Assembly: GCA_026003255.1 (NCBI GenBank)
Contig: BPGX01000002.1
Span: 186,001 to 250,000 of the forward strand
Length of the DNA stretch: 64,000 nucleotides
Direction of reading: 5' to 3'
DNA from: Bacteroidia bacterium
GTDB taxonomy: Bacteria; Bacteroidota; Bacteroidia; B-17B0; Aurantibacillaceae
Each line of letters starts with the position of its first letter. Within the stretch, counting starts at the first letter, position 1. The translations under genes were made by a program, and so were the position numbers. The notes beneath the pieces are model-generated. The model was not told where the DNA came from and searched no databases. It worked only from the letters and a program-made list of their open reading frames with translations. Below are positions 35,598 to 44,850 of this stretch, piece by piece.

Positions 35598-38500
35598 ATG
35601 AAAAGAAAATTAAACTATGTAAAGTTATCATTACAAAATGCTGTTCTTTTTGTTTTGATTTTGACACAATATAATATTCTTTTTAGTCAGGAAAATTGGG
35701 TAAAATTAAGAGAAGAAGGGGCCAATTTTTATCAAATAAAAGCCGCATTTGAAGCCCAATACAAACACAAAAAAGAGAAATTCCATAAAAATAAAATCAA
35801 AATTGAAAAAGAAGAAGGAGGAGAAAATTTATTTAGAAGATGGGCATGGTATGCAGAACCACGAGTTTATCCAAGTGGTGATTTAAAGTATGCTTCTTTT
35901 TCTTATGCTCTTGAAGAGTACAACAAGTGGCTAAATGAAAATACTGTCTTTAAAACATCTAACGGAGGTGCTGCCATTCCCACTGCTACTACTGCCAATT
36001 GGACACCGCTAGGTCCATTTGGTGATCCAGTAGGTAGTAATGCTGGAAGAATGATATGTGTTCGTTTTCATCCTTCTAATCCTAATAAAATTTACGTTGG
36101 CACCGCTGCTGGCGGTATGTGGATGAGTAATGATGGAGGAAATACATGGACCACTACAACTGATAACCTCGGATCGTTGGGAGTTTCGGATATAGCAATA
36201 GATCCTACCAACCCTAACATCATTTACATTGCTACTGGTGATTATGATGCAGGAGATACCTACTCTATTGGTGTGTATAAATCTACAGATGGTGGATTGA
36301 CGTGGAATCCAACTGGCCTGGTCTATACCACTAATCAACAAAGAAGAATTGGAAGATTGCTCATTAACCCATTGAATCCTACTACTGTTTTTGCTTTTAC
36401 GTCAGGAGGTATATACAGAACTAGAAATGGTGGTAGCACGTGGACTTTAGTTCAATCTGGAAACTTTAAGGATGGCGAATATAAGCCCAATGATACAACA
36501 ATTATTTATGGAGTAACTAGTTCAGGATTTTATCGCTCCACAAATGGAGGCAATTCGTTTACATCCATATCCTATGGGGCAGTCGGTAGTATCATTCGTT
36601 TGTCAATCGCTGTAACACCTGCTAATCCAAACTATGTTTATTTATTAGCGAGCAAAAATGATTATGGTTATGGTGGTGTGTATCGTTCTACCTCTTCCGG
36701 CGCTACTGGTACTTGGTCAGTGATGAGTACAACTCCAAATATTTTTGATTGGAGTACCAATGGAAGTGGAACAGGAGGGCAAGGATGGTATGATATTGCT
36801 ATCGGTGTATCACCCACTAATCCTAATGAAATTGTTTGCGGTGGCGTAAACTCATGGAAATCTACCAATGGAGGTGCATCATGGACATTGTTCACACATT
36901 GGTATGGTGGTGGAGGAAAGCCTTATGTACACGCTGACTTGCATGATGTGCAATATACTTCTTCTAACACTATCTATCTTGTAACAGATGGTGGTTTGTT
37001 TAGAACAACAAATGGTGGTACTTCTTTTACAGCCATTAATGGTTTAATGAACATTGCACAGATTTATAAACTTGGTTTATCTGCCACTTCATCATCCTTA
37101 ATTGTAACAGGACATCAAGATAATGGTACTAATAAATGGAATGGTACAACCTGGTCAGAAATATACGGAGGAGACGGAGCAGATTGTTTTATCAGCTGGA
37201 ATAATAATAATACGATTGTAGCGTCTTATGTTTATGGTGATTTTCAACGTTCAACTAACGGTGGAGGTTCATGGACATCTATTGCCCCTTCTACCAGTGA
37301 AAGTGCAGCATGGGTAGCACCCATTATTCAGCATCCATCTAATCCTAACATGTTTTTGTGTGGATATGAAAATGTATGGTTATCTACTAACCAAGGTACA
37401 TCATGGACAAAACCCGGAAATGTTGGTAGTGGAACCGGCGAAATTTTAGGTGTAAAAATAGCTCCTTCTAATACGAATGTAATTTATGCTTTTAGAACCA
37501 ATGCTTTATACAGAACTGCCAATGGAGGAGTAAGTTGGACTAATATCTCTTCTGGTCTCCCAGTTGGTTCTGCGGCAATTACAGACATTGCTATTGACAA
37601 CACGAATGAAAACAATATTTATGTTACATTTTCAGGGTATTCATCAGGAAATAAAGTATTCCATTCTACTAACGGCGGCGCATCTTGGACTAATTACTCT
37701 TCTGGATTGCCTAATATTCCTGTGAATTGCATTGTTTATACAAAAAATTCATCCGATGCAATATATGTCGGTACAGATGTAGGTGTTTATTACAGGGAAA
37801 TAACGATGAGTTCATGGTTACCTTACTCTCAAGGATTACCCAATGTTATAGTAAGTGATATGGAAATTGATTATTTAAGCAACAAACTTCGTGCTGCTAC
37901 TTATGGCAGAGGAGTGTGGGAAACGGATTTATATAGTAATCCTTCTGCTACGCCTAATAGTTTCTTTACTACTTCTTATTCGGTAGCATGTGTTAACACG
38001 CCTCTACAGTTTTATGACGCATCTTCTAATAGCCCTACTTCCTGGAACTGGCTTTTTCCGGGTGGGAATCCTTCCTCTTCTACTGCACAAAATCCGTCTG
38101 TAACTTATACTGCTACAGGAACTTATACAGTGTCTTTGACGGCCTCTAATGCAAATGGAACAGGAACGACTTATACTTCTACCATTTCTGTATTGCCTTC
38201 TCCCACTGCAGCTTCAACTTCAACCACCCTTTGCTCTGGATATGGCACATACATTACAGCCAATACAAATGCTTCTTCTGTAAGTTGGAATACAGGTGCT
38301 ACTACCACTTCCATATACGTCAGTCCTACTATTACAACAGTTTATACATACACTGCTGCTAATGGGTCCTGCCAAGCTATAGCTAATGTTACTGTCAATG
38401 TTTCTCCTACTCCGGCACAACCAACTGTAAGCGCAAACGGTGCAACATTAACTTGTAATCCTTCTGCGGCTAGCTATCAGTGGTATCTCAATGGGTCACC

Positions 38501-38879
38501 AATTTCTGGTGCTACTTCACAAACATACGTCGCTACGCAAGATGGTTGGTATAGTGTGTGGATAAGTAACAGCAGCGGATGTCAAAGTTCATCAAGTTCC
38601 GTTTATGTTGTTGTAACTGGAATTCTATCAAGTGCTTCTCAAAATGGAATTTATATTTCACCAATACCTGCAACAAATTACATTGAGATTAAAACATCAC
38701 AATATAAACATTTGCAAATAAGGTTGCTTGACATTAATGCTCGAGAAATTATGGATAAATCTATTTCGCTTGAAAATAATTACTCAAGCATTGACATTTC
38801 GAATTTACAAAGTGGTGTTTATTTCTTAGAAATAATGGGTGATAATTTTAAATCTGTTGAAAAGATAATAAAAAATTAA
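35598..38879 (+). CDS. Large secreted beta-propeller (BNR/sortilin-like) protein with PKD domain and T9SS sorting domain
   Basis: 1093 residues. A signal peptide (…VLFVLILTQYNILFSQ) is followed by a charged linker. From about residue 125 to 780 come many Asp-box/BNR repeats (SNDGGNTWTT, STDGGLTWNP, STNGGASWT and others), the VPS10/sortilin-type ten-bladed propeller often seen in xyloglucanase-like glycoside hydrolases. Then comes a PKD domain (about 800-880; SWNWLFPGGNPSSST...YTATGTYTVSLTASNANG), Ig-like segments, and a T9SS type A domain (SGVYFLEIMGDNFKSVEKIIKN). Probably a surface or secreted glycan-binding or hydrolytic protein; catalytic residues are not evident. Confidence 0.82.
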   Translation: MKRKLNYVKLSLQNAVLFVLILTQYNILFSQENWVKLREEGANFYQIKAAFEAQYKHKKEKFHKNKIKIEKEEGGENLFRRWAWYAEPRVYPSGDLKYASFSYALEEYNKWLNENTVFKTSNGGAAIPTATTANWTPLGPFGDPVGSNAGRMICVRFHPSNPNKIYVGTAAGGMWMSNDGGNTWTTTTDNLGSLGVSDIAIDPTNPNIIYIATGDYDAGDTYSIGVYKSTDGGLTWNPTGLVYTTNQQRRIGRLLINPLNPTTVFAFTSGGIYRTRNGGSTWTLVQSGNFKDGEYKPNDTTIIYGVTSSGFYRSTNGGNSFTSISYGAVGSIIRLSIAVTPANPNYVYLLASKNDYGYGGVYRSTSSGATGTWSVMSTTPNIFDWSTNGSGTGGQGWYDIAIGVSPTNPNEIVCGGVNSWKSTNGGASWTLFTHWYGGGGKPYVHADLHDVQYTSSNTIYLVTDGGLFRTTNGGTSFTAINGLMNIAQIYKLGLSATSSSLIVTGHQDNGTNKWNGTTWSEIYGGDGADCFISWNNNNTIVASYVYGDFQRSTNGGGSWTSIAPSTSESAAWVAPIIQHPSNPNMFLCGYENVWLSTNQGTSWTKPGNVGSGTGEILGVKIAPSNTNVIYAFRTNALYRTANGGVSWTNISSGLPVGSAAITDIAIDNTNENNIYVTFSGYSSGNKVFHSTNGGASWTNYSSGLPNIPVNCIVYTKNSSDAIYVGTDVGVYYREITMSSWLPYSQGLPNVIVSDMEIDYLSNKLRAATYGRGVWETDLYSNPSATPNSFFTTSYSVACVNTPLQFYDASSNSPTSWNWLFPGGNPSSSTAQNPSVTYTATGTYTVSLTASNANGTGTTYTSTISVLPSPTAASTSTTLCSGYGTYITANTNASSVSWNTGATTTSIYVSPTITTVYTYTAANGSCQAIANVTVNVSPTPAQPTVSANGATLTCNPSAASYQWYLNGSPISGATSQTYVATQDGWYSVWISNSSGCQSSSSSVYVVVTGILSSASQNGIYISPIPATNYIEIKTSQYKHLQIRLLDINAREIMDKSISLENNYSSIDISNLQSGVYFLEIMGDNFKSVEKIIKN

Positions 38880-39132
38880 TAATCTTTACATAAAACAGAC
38901 ATTACCTAGTGTTCGCCGTGTATTTTGAAAAAGTCAAATGATGGAGTAAATTTATTCATAGAATAATTTGGTAAAAGTATATAATTTATTTTGTGTATTG
39001 TTTGTTTATAGTTCTATTCTTTGTTCTTTTGATGTATAATAAAAAGTGCTTGTCTTCGTTAAAGTGTTTAAAAATCTTAATTAATTATTATATTACTCAA
39101 GGTTTTAATTAGATTTGCCTAAAAAAACATTT

Positions 39133-40692
39133 ATGAATAAATATAAAATTCTCTGGACGGATGACGAAATTGAAATTTTAAAACCACATATATTGTTTTT
39201 ACAAAATAAAAATTATGATGTTATTACTGCTGTGAGTGGAGACGAAGCTTTAGAAATTATTCATAAAGACAAGCAAATTGATGTAGTATTACTAGACGAA
39301 AACATGCCAGGATTAAGTGGATTGGATACTTTACAAAAAATCAAACAGATTAATGCGTCCATTCCAGTTATAATGATTACTAAAAGTGAGGAAGAACACA
39401 TAATGGATTCTGCCATTGGAAGGCAGATAGCAGATTATTTGATAAAACCCATTAATCCCAACCAGGTGCTCTTATCATTAAAGAAAGTTTTAGAGAACAA
39501 AAAACTTATCACTGAAACAACAACACAGTCGTATCGCCAGGAATTCATTGAAATAATGAATAGCATTCAGTCCGCGGATTCATGGCAGGTATGGAGAGAT
39601 GTTTATAAAAAAATTGTCTTTTGGGAACTGCAACTAGATGCTTCAGAAGATAAAAGTTTGTTTGATGTATTGTATTCGCAAAAGCAAGAAGCAAATAAAG
39701 AATTTGCAAAGTTCATAGAAAAAAATTATATGTTATGGTTACATAAAAAAGTACAAAATGTACCAACAATGAGCCATACGTTAATTAAAAACAAATTTAT
39801 AAATCTAATTCATCCCGATATTTCTATTTTTTTTATCTTAATTGATAATTTAAGATACGATCAATGGAAAATCATTGAACCTATTTTAGCAGAATATTAC
39901 AAAATTGAAGAAGAGAGTTTGTATTACAGCATTTTACCAACCACCACTCAATATGCCAGAAATGCTTTGTTTGCAGGGCTTTTACCTTCGGAAATAGAAA
40001 AAACTTTTCCGCAATGGTGGAGCAATGACGAGGATGAAGGTGGAAAAAATCTTTTTGAAGAACATTTATTTCAAGCACAATTAAAACGATTGACTGGAAA
40101 AGATATTAAGTTTTCATTTAATAAAGTAACGAACCATCAGGCCGCTAAAAAGCTTATTGAAACGATACCCCAATTGACACAAAATCCATTGAATGTAATA
40201 GTGTATAATTTTGTAGACATGTTGAGCCATGCCAGAACTGAAATGGAAATCATTAAAGAACTGGCAGAAGATGAACCTGCTTATAGAAGTATTACAAAAT
40301 CATGGTTTTTACACTCACCACTATTTGAGATTATAAAGTTATTACAAGAAAAAAAAGTTCCTATTATCATTACAACGGATCATGGTACAGTTCATGTAAA
40401 AGACCCCATCAGAGTATTGGGTGATAGAAATGTAAATACCAATCTTCGGTATAAACAAGGCAAAGCATTAGAATACAATTCAAAGGAAGTAGTAGAATTT
40501 AAAAATCCATCGGATATATTTTTACCAAAATTACATCCAAGTTCAAGATTTATTTTTGCAAAGGAATATGGCTTCTTTGTATATCCCAACAATTATGGGC
40601 AATATGTCAATTTATATAAAAATACTTTTCAACACGGAGGAATAAGTTTAGAAGAAATGATTATTCCATTTTTACGATTAATACCGAGATAA
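39133..40692 (+). CDS. porX: PorX-type response regulator with PglZ/alkaline-phosphatase-like effector domain
   Basis: 519 residues from the ATG at 39133 (the track TTG at 39115 lies in the TAGATTTG -7 element). The receiver domain has WTDDE acidic residues, the phosphorylated Asp in VVLLDENMPGLSG, and KP in YLIKPINP. The C-terminal two-thirds is the PglZ domain with phosphatase-like metal residues (FFILIDNLRYDQW, IITTDHGTVHVKDP, FQHGGISLEEMIIPF). PorX controls type IX secretion together with PorY and SigP. Its presence fits the five T9SS cargo genes in the window. Confidence 0.93.
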   Translation: MNKYKILWTDDEIEILKPHILFLQNKNYDVITAVSGDEALEIIHKDKQIDVVLLDENMPGLSGLDTLQKIKQINASIPVIMITKSEEEHIMDSAIGRQIADYLIKPINPNQVLLSLKKVLENKKLITETTTQSYRQEFIEIMNSIQSADSWQVWRDVYKKIVFWELQLDASEDKSLFDVLYSQKQEANKEFAKFIEKNYMLWLHKKVQNVPTMSHTLIKNKFINLIHPDISIFFILIDNLRYDQWKIIEPILAEYYKIEEESLYYSILPTTTQYARNALFAGLLPSEIEKTFPQWWSNDEDEGGKNLFEEHLFQAQLKRLTGKDIKFSFNKVTNHQAAKKLIETIPQLTQNPLNVIVYNFVDMLSHARTEMEIIKELAEDEPAYRSITKSWFLHSPLFEIIKLLQEKKVPIIITTDHGTVHVKDPIRVLGDRNVNTNLRYKQGKALEYNSKEVVEFKNPSDIFLPKLHPSSRFIFAKEYGFFVYPNNYGQYVNLYKNTFQHGGISLEEMIIPFLRLIPR

Positions 40693-40693
40693 G

Positions 40694-41134
40694 ATGCTAA
40701 ACTACATCATTCGTGAAAAAGAAGATTGGAATCAATTTGTTCTATTCATTCATAAGAACTTTCGTGAGAAAAGGATTTTTTTATTGAAGGGGAATTTAGG
40801 TGCTGGAAAAACAACTTTTGTTCAGGCATTTTGTAAAATGTTGAATTGTTCCGAGCATGTTACTAGTCCTACTTTTTCAATACTTAACATTTATCATGAT
40901 GATAAAAAAAATCCTATTTATCATTTTGATTTATATCGATTAAAAAGTTTATATGAATTAAAAGATATAGGTTTTGAAGATTATTTATATTCTGGTAATT
41001 ATTGTTTCATAGAATGGCCAGATTTAGCCATTGATCTTATAAAATCAGATGATTGTCTTATTAAAACAACATTAGAAGTGAATATTCAATTTATCCCTGA
41101 ATTAAATTATCGGGATATATTTATTAAAGAATAA
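40694..41134 (+). CDS. tsaE: tRNA threonylcarbamoyladenosine biosynthesis ATPase TsaE
   Basis: 146 residues with Walker A LLKGNLGAGKTTFVQAF, the switch VTSPTFSILNIYHD, the HFDLYRLKSLYELKDIGFEDYL block and FIEWPD. TsaE works with TsaB and TsaD to make t6A37 in tRNAs reading ANN codons. It starts one base after the porX stop (stop TAA, then GATG), an order common in Bacteroidota. Confidence 0.94.
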   Translation: MLNYIIREKEDWNQFVLFIHKNFREKRIFLLKGNLGAGKTTFVQAFCKMLNCSEHVTSPTFSILNIYHDDKKNPIYHFDLYRLKSLYELKDIGFEDYLYSGNYCFIEWPDLAIDLIKSDDCLIKTTLEVNIQFIPELNYRDIFIKE

Positions 41135-41289
41135 TTTGAAATGATTTTTGGATTGAATGCTAATGGAAAAAACTATTTAATAAAACTCATTCAAGATTTT
41201 CATTTTAGATTATGAAAATTTTTTATCAATAATGTTTAAATGAAAAAATAATTGTACTTTTGTGTTACTAACCAATAAAATTTACAACT

Positions 41290-41685
41290 ATGGGATGTAT
41301 TACAAGCATTGCTATTGCAGCATGGCTGATAGCATTCACTGGAGGAGTACTACTCCTTTACAAAGTACAAAAAGAAAACTTACAATGGCCTTTTAGAGTA
41401 GCAGGATGGCTGGTGATTATTGTTGCATTAGGAGGCATGCTATGTTGTTCGTTAAGATGCATGATGAGGAGTTGTCATGGGGATACATGTGGAAGACCGC
41501 CGATGATGATGCCGTATATGCATCATGGGATGTGTCAATCGCATTGTGGTGGGGAAAAATGTTACAAAGGAGGGCGATGCGAAAGAGACAATGACGAATG
41601 TTGCGAAGAAGAGGACGAAGAAGTTCATGAAAAAGAAGTGAAAATCGTTATTCATTCGGACAGTGCCGATGTGAAAAAGAAGTAA
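41290..41685 (+). CDS. Small membrane protein with Cys/His/Met-rich tail
   Basis: 131 residues: two hydrophobic helices (ITSIAIAAWLIAFTGGVLLLY and VAGWLVIIVALGGMLCC), then a tail with MRSCHGDTCGRPPMMMPYMHHGMCQSHCGGEKC and an acidic end. The density of Cys, His and Met suggests soft-metal (Cu/Zn) binding at the membrane (inference). No family recognised. A terminator hairpin follows it at 41722. Confidence 0.65.
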   Translation: MGCITSIAIAAWLIAFTGGVLLLYKVQKENLQWPFRVAGWLVIIVALGGMLCCSLRCMMRSCHGDTCGRPPMMMPYMHHGMCQSHCGGEKCYKGGRCERDNDECCEEEDEEVHEKEVKIVIHSDSADVKKK

Positions 41686-41721
41686 ACGAAACTTTTTTAA
41701 TCACCCTGCTTATTGAAAAAT

Positions 41722-41756
41722 AAAAAGCCCTTCATGTTTTTTGAAGGGCTTTTTTA
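41722..41756. terminator. Bidirectional intrinsic terminator
   Basis: AAAAAGCCCTTCA-loop-TGAAGGGCTTTTTT lies between the Cys-rich membrane protein (plus strand) and the pappalysin-like protease (minus strand). The A and T tracts on both sides allow it to serve both convergent genes. Confidence 0.85.
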
Positions 41757-41772
41757 TTATTGTATTAGATTA

Positions 41773-43893
41773 TTATTCTTTAATGATTTTTCTCACCATT
41801 TTTTGACCATTTAATTCAATCTGTAAAAAGTAAATACCTTCTGGAACAGATGGAATGCTGACATTTATACTATGCTCTCCAACTTCTAATTTTTGAGGTA
41901 TTGATTTCAATACTGTTTTACCTAAAATATCCGTAATGTAATATGTAACTTCAGATGCATCACTCAGATGGAATTTTATAATAAAGTTTCCATTAGTTGG
42001 GTTAGGTGATACATTTAATCCGATACTTTGTGTTAGTTCATTGACGCCAGTTGGTACAGAGAAATTTATATCATCTAAGAAGAAGTTATTTCCAAATCCG
42101 TTAGTAGCATCTTCCTGAAAGATGAAGCGAATTCTAACATTGGGTTTCGTTTTGAATGAATTAAAAGCAGGATTGCTTGTTAGCGTGTAGAGTTTAAATT
42201 GTGAGGGTGTTGGATAAAATGGTGTTGATGTTACTCCTCCTGAACCGCTCGCCAAAGTAGACCCACTTGGTTGATAGATATTTGTCCATGTTCCACCACA
42301 ATCTGCACTGGCTTGGACAATGAGTTTATCTTGATGGGTAGAGGTTTTTTGTGCGTAAGCGTATTTAAATGTGAAAGTGGCACCTGGATTATTTAAGAAA
42401 TCATAAGAAGGTGTCTCAAGCGTTTCCTGAACACCAGCAGGTTCAAGTGAACCATTAATGAACATTGCATTAGTTCCGGTTGCACCTCCACCTGTATATA
42501 CTTGCCATGTTGTTCCTCCACTTCCGTTAATGACACTCCAATTTGGTGGTAAGCTGGTACTACCTTCAAAACTTTCAAAATTACTTCCAGTGATGTTAGG
42601 CGTACCGTTTAATACATTTACAGAGAACGTGTAAGTAGTACAACCGGCAAAGTTGCAAGTTGTTAATGAAACGGTTTGAATACCGGGCGTAGAAAATACT
42701 ACAGTGGTAACAGATGCAGAAGGATTGGCAAAAGTAGCACCACCCGTGGCTGCCCATGTTCTGCTGGCTACGGGACCATTGAAAGATTTATCTGTTACTG
42801 TTAAAGAACTACCACTACACACTGTAAAGGACGCTGGATAACCATACGCAATAGGATAGCAGGTAGCCGTATCATTCACTCCTGTAGCAGTAAGATTAGC
42901 CGTTGTAGATAAGTTATTCCTGCCAGACGTTGAAGATGCTAAAGCCGTTCTCATTTTATTGGTTTGACCTGCAGTAAACATTTTGGGGCAGGAGCTATAA
43001 TCCATAATGTTTTCAACATTTTCAGGAGAAGAACAACCGGAACCTGTAGCACTGCTAGGGCAAGTACTGAAAAATCCCTTTGTAATAGGAGTATCGCTCA
43101 CTCCATCATCACCGCAGCTTACCCCGGGATTATTAGTGTTTCCCCATGTATGACTGAGATTCAACCAGTGTCCAATTTCGTGAGAAAGCGAACGTGCTTG
43201 TGTACCACTTAAAAATTGATAGTTATATACAATAGCATCTCTGGAAGAACCGGATGTCCATGTACCCGGTTTGTAGGTGTAACCAACTATAATTCCTCCA
43301 CTTGTGCTACAGTTAGGCGCAGATTGACAAATTTCCTTTACGATATATATGTTCAAATATTTTGTCGGATTCCATGTGTACGGATATGGAAAGTTAGCTT
43401 GTACCCAATTGGTATTGGTATTATAGTAATGAACAATTCCACTTGTACAATTACCATTAGGATCTTTATGAGCCAGCATAAAAACAATATCACTGTTGAT
43501 GTATAGTGATTTAAATGCGGAATAAATGGTACCAGTATCTGAACCCTGTCTTGCAAAATCACGATTAACTTGTGCAAGGGCATTGATAAGTGTAGCATCT
43601 GAAATATTTTCAGGACCATTTAAATGAAGCACGTGGAATACAACTGGCACAGTATATTGAAATGCCGCTATTTTCCCTTCGTGCAATTTAAGAGATGCTT
43701 CATAGTTCTTATAGGCCTCTTCTAATTCTTTTTGAGCGGCTTCGTATCTTTTTCTAGCTTCGGGGTCTTGCTGAAAAGCGTGTTCCATGGCTTCATACGT
43801 GATGCACGGAATGATTTTGTCTGGTGATTGCTGAGCAAAAACATTTAAATGCATCAGCAAGTAAGAAAAAATAAAAATACTAATTTTTTTCAT
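41773..43893 (-). CDS. Pappalysin-like (M43) zinc metalloprotease with T9SS sorting domain
   Basis: 706 residues. Signal peptide (…FIFSYLLMHLNVFAQ), a propeptide-like coiled region (residues 30-75), then the M43 catalytic domain with LSHEIGHWLNLSHTWG (HExxHxxxxxH) and CGDDGVSDTP, and a Met-turn (ENIMDYSSC). A PKD-like segment and a jelly-roll/MAM-like domain (FESFEGSTSLPPNWSVING...) follow, then a T9SS type A domain (LNVSPNPTNGNFIIKF). Predicted secreted protease, autocatalytically activated. A TAAATTTG -7 element lies upstream. Confidence 0.9.
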   Translation of the reverse strand: MKKISIFIFSYLLMHLNVFAQQSPDKIIPCITYEAMEHAFQQDPEARKRYEAAQKELEEAYKNYEASLKLHEGKIAAFQYTVPVVFHVLHLNGPENISDATLINALAQVNRDFARQGSDTGTIYSAFKSLYINSDIVFMLAHKDPNGNCTSGIVHYYNTNTNWVQANFPYPYTWNPTKYLNIYIVKEICQSAPNCSTSGGIIVGYTYKPGTWTSGSSRDAIVYNYQFLSGTQARSLSHEIGHWLNLSHTWGNTNNPGVSCGDDGVSDTPITKGFFSTCPSSATGSGCSSPENVENIMDYSSCPKMFTAGQTNKMRTALASSTSGRNNLSTTANLTATGVNDTATCYPIAYGYPASFTVCSGSSLTVTDKSFNGPVASRTWAATGGATFANPSASVTTVVFSTPGIQTVSLTTCNFAGCTTYTFSVNVLNGTPNITGSNFESFEGSTSLPPNWSVINGSGGTTWQVYTGGGATGTNAMFINGSLEPAGVQETLETPSYDFLNNPGATFTFKYAYAQKTSTHQDKLIVQASADCGGTWTNIYQPSGSTLASGSGGVTSTPFYPTPSQFKLYTLTSNPAFNSFKTKPNVRIRFIFQEDATNGFGNNFFLDDINFSVPTGVNELTQSIGLNVSPNPTNGNFIIKFHLSDASEVTYYITDILGKTVLKSIPQKLEVGEHSINVSIPSVPEGIYFLQIELNGQKMVRKIIKE

Positions 43894-44097
43894 AAGAATG
43901 TGTTTTTGGAACTACAAATTTACAAATTATTTTTGAGAAATTGATGAAAAATTAACAAAAAAATATCTATTTTTTTTTCAATGGCAATATAATTTAATGA
44001 GCGGAATGATCTCAGAAGATTTTGTAATATCCAATATGTTTTCAATAACACCAAATAATATTTCAGTAATGATATATCATTCTTGTAACTTTAGAAC

Positions 44098-44235
44098 AAA
44101 TAGTACATAGATAACACAGATTGGTAGGGATTTTTCACAGATTATTTTTTTGAAATTATCACTAATGGCACTAATTCGTGTATTCGTGGTTAAAAAGAGA
44201 ACACAGATAACACAGATAACACTGATTTAGGCAGA
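44098..44235. repeat. Dispersed intergenic repeat, family C (copy 3, diverged) with ACACAGATA runs
   Basis: Contains CATAGATAACACAGATTGGTAGGGATTTTTCACAGATTATTTTTTTGAAATTATC, related to the copies at 1070 and 5765, plus tandem GAACACAGATAACACAGATAACACTGATT. It starts the 0.95-kb gene-free block 43894-44850, which is entirely occupied by repeats C, B and A. Confidence 0.55.
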
Positions 44236-44310
44236 TTATTTTATTTCAGGATTTTCATTTCTTAGTTTATTTTTTTCAATAAATAATTTTAAGAATATCC
44301 AATAGTTTAT

Positions 44311-44506
44311 TTTAATCCAAATTATGTATTAGAAATTATGTGCATTCACAAGAGATTGCTTCGGGTGTTAACACGCCCTCGCAATGACGAGCTTATTCTT
44401 CATTCTTACAACTATCAAACTGGTGAAAACAAAATAATGTCTAAAACCAGCAGTAATATAGAAAAGCATAATATTTGAGTAATGTTTAATGAATAATTTG
44501 GGTTTA
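44311..44506. repeat. Dispersed intergenic repeat, family B (copy 3, inner unit reversed)
   Basis: Outer ends TTAATCCAAATTATGTATTAG and TGAATAATTTGGGTTTA are inverted. The inner unit reads GAGATTGCTTCGGG...CCCTCGCAATGACG, the reverse complement of its orientation in copies 1 and 2. AACTATCAAACTGGTGAAAACAAAATAATGTCTAAAACCAG matches the right part of copy 1 in reverse. Confidence 0.6.
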
Positions 44507-44507
44507 A

Positions 44508-44828
44508 TCCAGATTATGCAATAGAATCAATAGAGTTTGAATTTTCTACAAAATCCATATAATATATCTTAACCACAATTCACCTTGTTAAATATAGCAA
44601 CTATCTAACAGGGTGAACACTAAGAAAATAAACAAAGTTCACAAATCCCTTATATATTTTGCAAACGAGAAATGCTTTGTATTCTTAATAAAAAACTTTG
44701 TGATTTTTGTGGTTCAAAATATCAGACAATTTAATTTAAAATCAAATTGGCGATATAAATTTTTATTCTAATATCAATGAAATGAAACAATATGTAAGTT
44801 TGCTAATTTTAATGTATAATTGGGGTTA
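44508..44828. repeat. Dispersed intergenic repeat, family A (copy 2)
   Basis: TTAATCCAGATTATGCAATAGAATCAATAG, GAATTTTCTACAAAATCC, AACCACAATTCACC, an inserted stretch, CAAACGAGAAATGCTTTGT, TTGTGGTTC and the right end AATGTATAATTGGGGTTA. It follows family B copy 3 directly, as at 16764-17133, and ends just after the stop of the RsmB-type methyltransferase gene. Confidence 0.6.
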
Positions 44829-44850
44829 AAGTAACTGCTAGTTAGCATTA

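Noticed and set aside
36000-38000. Repeated sequence in the large secreted protein as a DNA repeat element
   Set aside because: The similarity is at protein level (Asp-box/BNR repeats), not a nucleotide repeat.
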